Of a stretch of DNA of 64,000 nucleotides, positions 24,201 through 30,200 are shown piece after piece. How positions within the stretch are numbered: the first letter of the stretch is position 1; each line of letters opens with the position of its first letter. The notes beneath the pieces are model-generated. The model had not been told where the DNA came from. It saw only the letters and a list, made by a program, of their open reading frames with translations, and did not search any database. Source of the DNA: Nelumbo lutea. Taxonomy: Eukaryota > Streptophyta > Magnoliopsida > Proteales > Nelumbonaceae. The stretch is from assembly GCA_022828595.1 (NCBI GenBank), contig JAKGHH010000005.1, forward strand, positions 30,082,193 to 30,146,192. Reading direction: 5' to 3'. Both the position numbers and the translations under genes were made by a program.

Positions 24201-27200
24201 AGACTGTCCAGGAAGCCCTTACCTTCCTAGGGTGGCGGCAAGCAATGAAAGAGGAACTATCTGCTCTACAACACAATCACATGTGGGAACTCACTACTCT
24301 TCATCCTGGTAAGCATGCTGTTGGGTGTAAGTGGGTGTACACAGTGAAGTATCTTCCAGATGGTAGTGTGGAGCAATTGAAGGCCAAGTTAGTGGCCAAG
24401 GGCTATTCTCAACTATGTGGTGTGGACTATATGGAGACACTTTCTCCTGTGGCTAAGATTGGTTTAGTTCGGGTGTTGATTTCATTAGTTGCTATGTATG
24501 ATTGGCCTCTTGTGCAACTCGACATTAAAAATGCTTTCCTACATGGTGATCTCATTGAGGAAGTATATATGGAGCAACCACTAGGGTTTGCTGCTCAGAG
24601 GAAGGATGGTAAGGTTCATAGACTCAAAAAGGTAATTTATGCAAGTTGAAAACAGTCCTAGAAGTAGGGACTATGCTTGAAACAAAGGAAACTAGCAAGA
24701 GAAGATTAGAGAAGAAGAGAGAGTTGCGGCAAGAAGAGTTAGAGGATGAGAGTTTCGAACATAACCTCCCTCTAACTCTCTAATACACTTTTATTAAGTT
24801 AATCTTTTAGTAATTACAAGAGAGGTCCTTAGTTGGACAAGAAATTACAAAAGAGGAACATAAAAGAGTATGGGCCCAGAATAAGGCCAATTACAGAGAA
24901 GAACATAAAGATAACATACAGTAACAGCCTATGGGCCATTCGGCCCATCTTCTCTACACTACCCCTCAAGCTGAGCATAGATGTCAATCATGCCCAGTTT
25001 GCCAGTGTCATGATGAAGTCTTGCCTTGGAGATGCCTTTGGTGAGAAAGTCTGCCAATTGGCCTTCAGAGCTAACGAATGAAAGGCACACTTCTCCGAAT
25101 GAGACTCTTTCTCGGATAAAATGTCTATCAACTTCAATATGTTTGGTTCTATCATGTTGTACCGGGTTGTGAGCAATGTTGATGGCAGCCTGATTATCAT
25201 AGTACAACATCATGGGTCTATCATGATCAATCCCAAGTTCTTCCATTAAGGACCTTAGCCACAACAATTCTGAGACCCTATGTGCCATGGCCCTATGCTC
25301 TGCTTCTGCAGAAGATCTGGCCACAACAGATTGTTTCTTACTCCTCCAAGAGACAACATTACCAGCCACCAGACTGCAATATCCTGAAATAGATCTTCTA
25401 TCATCAGTATTTCCAGCCCAATCAGCATCAGTATAGGCTTCAAGTTTCAAGTGGTCATGCTTGGTAAAAAAGATTCCTTTCCCTGGAGAGCCTTTCAGAT
25501 AGCACAAAATCCGTTCTGCTGCTGCCATATGAGTATCTCTAGGAGCATGCATGAATTGGCTAATGCAACTGACAGCATATGCAAAATCTGGTCTAGTCAT
25601 GCACAGGTACAGGAGCTTCCCAAGAAGTCTCTAAAAAACCCCTTTGTCTTCTAACAGAGTTCCATCTGTAGCTGAAAGTTTGTGACTCGTATCAATGGGA
25701 GTTGCAGCTGGTCTTGCACCCAGTTTTCCAGTTTCAGACAATAAATCAAGAACATATTTCCTTTGGGAAATAAGGATCCCGTCCTTGGATTTGGCAACTT
25801 CTATGGCAAGGAAGTATCTCAATTCCCCCAGATCCTTAATCTCAAATTCTGTATGGAGGAAAGACTTAAGAGCCAGAATGCCTGAGGCATCATCACCAGT
25901 CACTATAATGTCATCAACATACACAATGAGATACACTGCCAAAATGTACTTTTCTTCACAAACAGAGTATGATCCGACTGTGTCTGAACATGGCTGAATT
26001 TAACAAGTGCAGCTCTAAATCTCTCAAACCAGGCTCTAGGAGATTGTTTGAGACCATAAAGAGATTTCTTCAATCTGCATACCTTTCCTTGCATATCTTT
26101 CCCATACATCCCTGGGGGAAGGCACATGTAGACTTCCTCATGTAAATCACCATTCAGGAATGCATTCTTTACATCCAACTGATAGAGAGGCCAATCAAAG
26201 TGAGCTGCTAGAGATAAAAGAACCCTCACAGATGTCATCTTGGCAACAGGGGCAAAAGTCTCCAGGTAGTCAATCCCATATGTTTGTGTATACCCTTTTG
26301 CAACAAGCCTAGCCTTGTACCTCTCAATAGTTCCATCAGCTCTGTATTTAATGGTGAAAACCCACTTGCACCCAACCGGATCCTTCCTTTCAGGCAAATT
26401 CACCACCTCCCAAGTACCATTTGCATGTAGAGCATCCATTTCGGTTTCCATGGCATCTCTCCATTCTGGAATCCCAAGAGCTTCTGAGACAGACCTAGGA
26501 ATGGGGCTAGAAGCAACAGAAGAGAGATAGGCAAAGTATGAAGGAGAAAGCAGGTCATAAGAAAGGTGTTTGGAAATGCAGTGTGCAGTACACTTCCGCT
26601 TCCCTTTCCTAACAGCAATGGGGACATCAAGGTCTGGAAAAGATGATTCCAAAGGAGTTGAAGCAGTACCTGTTATCTCATCTGTGATTGGGAATGTATG
26701 AGCTTCATCTGTTGTAAGGGAAACCACTTGCTCATTCCTGGATCTCTGCCTTTGATACACTTTGGGATTATGGATAGGGCGAGGGGGTAAAGAAATAGGG
26801 TCCCGTGGACAAGAGGTATGAAGTGACTGATCCTCCCTTGACTCATTTGGTGAGGATACAGGTTTGTCAAGAGACTCAACTGGGACAGGAAGAGGAAGAG
26901 CAAAAACTTGTGACAGACTCTCCCCCTGTGGACAAAGTCCATCCTGAGAGGAACTGTAAAAAGGAGAAAGTTCATTAAAGGTAATATCCATAGAGACATG
27001 TCGGGTGCCAATCTTTGGATCAAAACAGCAATATCCCTTTTGTGTGGGGGAGTAACCAAGGAAGATACATTGGTGGGCTTTCGGTTCAAAATTGTGTCTT
27101 TGCACACTTGGAATGTGAACATAGAAGGTACAGCCAAACACACGAAGAGGAAGACTGAAGGGGGATTTAAACCCTAGAACCCTGGATGGCATATGGTTTA

Positions 27201-30200
27201 TGAGATAGGTAGCAGTAAGTACAGCATCACCCCGAAATCTTGTGGGAACATGTGAGGCAAACAAAAGGCTCCTTGCAACTTCAACAATATGTCTATTTTT
27301 TCTCTCAGCAACTCCATTTTGTTCAGAGGTTCTAACACAGGAGCTTTGATGAATAACACCCATGTCTGAAAGATACAAGGATAAACTCTTCTCAAAGTAC
27401 TTTTTGCATTGTCAAATATGAAAACCTTAATTCTGGTACCAAATTGAGTTAGAACAAGCTCATGAAATTGCCTCACAAGTCTTGGGACTTCATCCCGGGA
27501 TTTCATTAAGTATATCCAGGTGAATCTAGAAAAGTCATCAATGAACAAGATAAAATATCTATAACCCCCCATAGAGAATAAATGGTATGACCCCCACACA
27601 TCATAGTGCACAATATGAAAAAGAAAAGAGGATCTTTTATTGCTCACAGGGTAATTTTTTCTACAATGCTTTGACAACTATCAGGACTCACAATTGAGAC
27701 TGGACACACTGACTTCCTTAAACAGTTTTGGAAACAAATGGCTTAAAGCAGAAAAAGGTAAATGACCCAACCGACAATGACTCAACATAATTTGACTAAC
27801 AGACTCTGAAAAAGTAGAACCAAAAGCAACATTCTTGGGATGATCAAAGCATTGGCCAGGGGTGTCGAGCAAGTATATTCCATTCGCTTCATGGCCACTC
27901 CCAATCACCTTCTGAGACTTCAGGTCCTGAAACACACAGTGAGAAGGGAAAAAGGTTACACAACAATTCAATGATTTGGTCAGGCTACTTACAGATAACA
28001 AATTGGTATTTAATTTAGGCACATGAAGAGTGGAAGGTAAGAGTAAGGAGTCTGTAGCCTTGACAGTTCCCTTGTCGGAAATAGGGGCAAGAGAACCATC
28101 AACTAAGGTGATTTTGTCACGGCCAGGAAGTAAATCATATGAAACAAATAAAGTGGAAAGGTTGGTCATGTGATCAAAAACACCTGAGTCTATGATCCAA
28201 GGGGTTTTGTGTTTACCTGAGGTGGATGCATGGTTAGCGGAAGCCTTTATACCTGAGTGAGCAAAGGCAATGGTGGTTGAACTTCCAGAAGGGATGGATG
28301 ATGAAGATGCACCTTCAAGCTGATTGATCATCTTTCCAAACTTCTCATATTCAACTTTTTTGGCTGCCAACTGTGCACTGGTAGATTCAACCTCTGTATC
28401 TGTGCCTGTGGTTGCATGTGCACTTCTTGTCTTTGTACTATCATTCTTCTTCTGGAATCTGATAGGTACAAGATTGGGATGCAACTTCCAGCACTTGTCC
28501 TTTGAATGTTTCGGCTTCTTATAATATTCACACACCACTTCTTTCCTTCCTGAGCCACTGTGAGCTTCTGTAACCCCTTTGGATTTAATTCCCATATCTG
28601 CAAAATGATCATTAATACCAACTCCTTGAACTTGCACTTGCCTTCTACTTTCTTCACTGCTGACCAGAGTATATGCTTGTGACAATGAAACATCTTCCTT
28701 GGACAAGATGTTTTGCTTTGTAATATCATATTCAGAATTCAGCCCTGTCAAGAACTCAAACACCCTATTCCGTTCAACCAATTTCCTGTATGTTTCAGCA
28801 TCCTTGGACAAGATGTTTTGCTTTGTAATATCATATTCAGAATTCAGCCCTGTCAAGAACTCAAACACCCTATTCCGTTCAACCAATTTCCTGTATGTTT
28901 CAGCATCCTTAGGGGTATCCCAAGTCACAGCCTCTATCAAATCAATCTCTTGCCATATAGATTTTAAGATTGAGAAGTATGCTGCAAGTGACTTCTCCCC
29001 CTGTCTTAGATTCTTCACATCACTTCTCAGTTTGTAAGCTCTAGCAACATTCAACTTCTGGGAATAAGTCTCTGCAACACTATCCCAGATCTCTTTAGCC
29101 GAATTCATCCACAGATAATGTTGACTGATCTGTGGCTGCATTGAGTTCACAAGCCACCCAATTACAGTGTAGTTCTCTTGTACCCATCTCTCATAAGATG
29201 GATCATCCTCTGGAGGAGCCTTCTTGCTCCCAGAAATAAAACCCCATTTTCCTTTGCTACAAATATGGATTTTCACTGATTGTGACCAAGCTAAGTAATT
29301 TGTCCCATCAAGCTTGACTGTAGTTACAGCTAGCATAGAATCGGTTGGGGTTCCCAACATCTGCCCATATTCAGTAGTGTTCTTGTTTTCAAAGTTTGAG
29401 AAATCCATCATGCAAAGTTCGGTGATAGTTCTTTTCTTTTTCTGTTTCAGCCTCCAAAAGACACCCAACAACCTCCAAACACAAGATATTTCTGATTCTA
29501 ACAGCCGATGTCTCAAGAGGAAGACAAAAGAAATACAGTCCTTGAGAGACCTTCTGTCGAACACTCAGTGTGCAATACTTAACAGCCTACTGTTTACTGT
29601 TTTAGCCTTCAAAGTATAGGGCACTGTTTACTGTTTCAGCCTTCAAGAAGGGGCTGGAATGTAGATGAGACTAGTACCTCTTAGTTTTAACAGTCTCAGC
29701 AACTTCCCAACCCAATAATCAGCCGAATAGGACCTCCAAAAACAACCCATAAATTTCTGGGTAGGAGTAGTCTAGCAACAGTGGCCGAATGAAATAGTCT
29801 CAGCAGCAGTGATTCCAGGGGTATTTCGGCTACTTGACAGTCTAGAAAAGAGATAAAAAACAACCCAGAAATCTCTGGATTAAGTCAGACCAGAGGATAG
29901 CCGAATAGTAGCACTGTTTCCAAGGAAACTTTGGCCCTTTTAACAGTCCAAAACAATGAAAAATTAACCCAGAAACAACTGAGCAAAGACTTACAATAAG
30001 AGAGTCTCTGGTTTGTACAATAAACCAGGCCGAACACTTGTCCTCTAGGATGACTTCGAAAAGCCTTTTCTCTGATTTTAAATCAGGCAAAGCAACTTGT
30101 TCTCTGATTCTTCCTGATCACCGAACCCTTCTCCAAGTGTGTAGAAGCTTGGGAACCCTCCAATGACCTCCAAGAATCAGGCGGATGACTGTAAACTCTC

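Noticed and set aside
28696..28905. Two-unit repeat considered as a start of a CRISPR-like or satellite array
   Set aside because: Only two contiguous coding units without spacers; it is a simple gag duplication.
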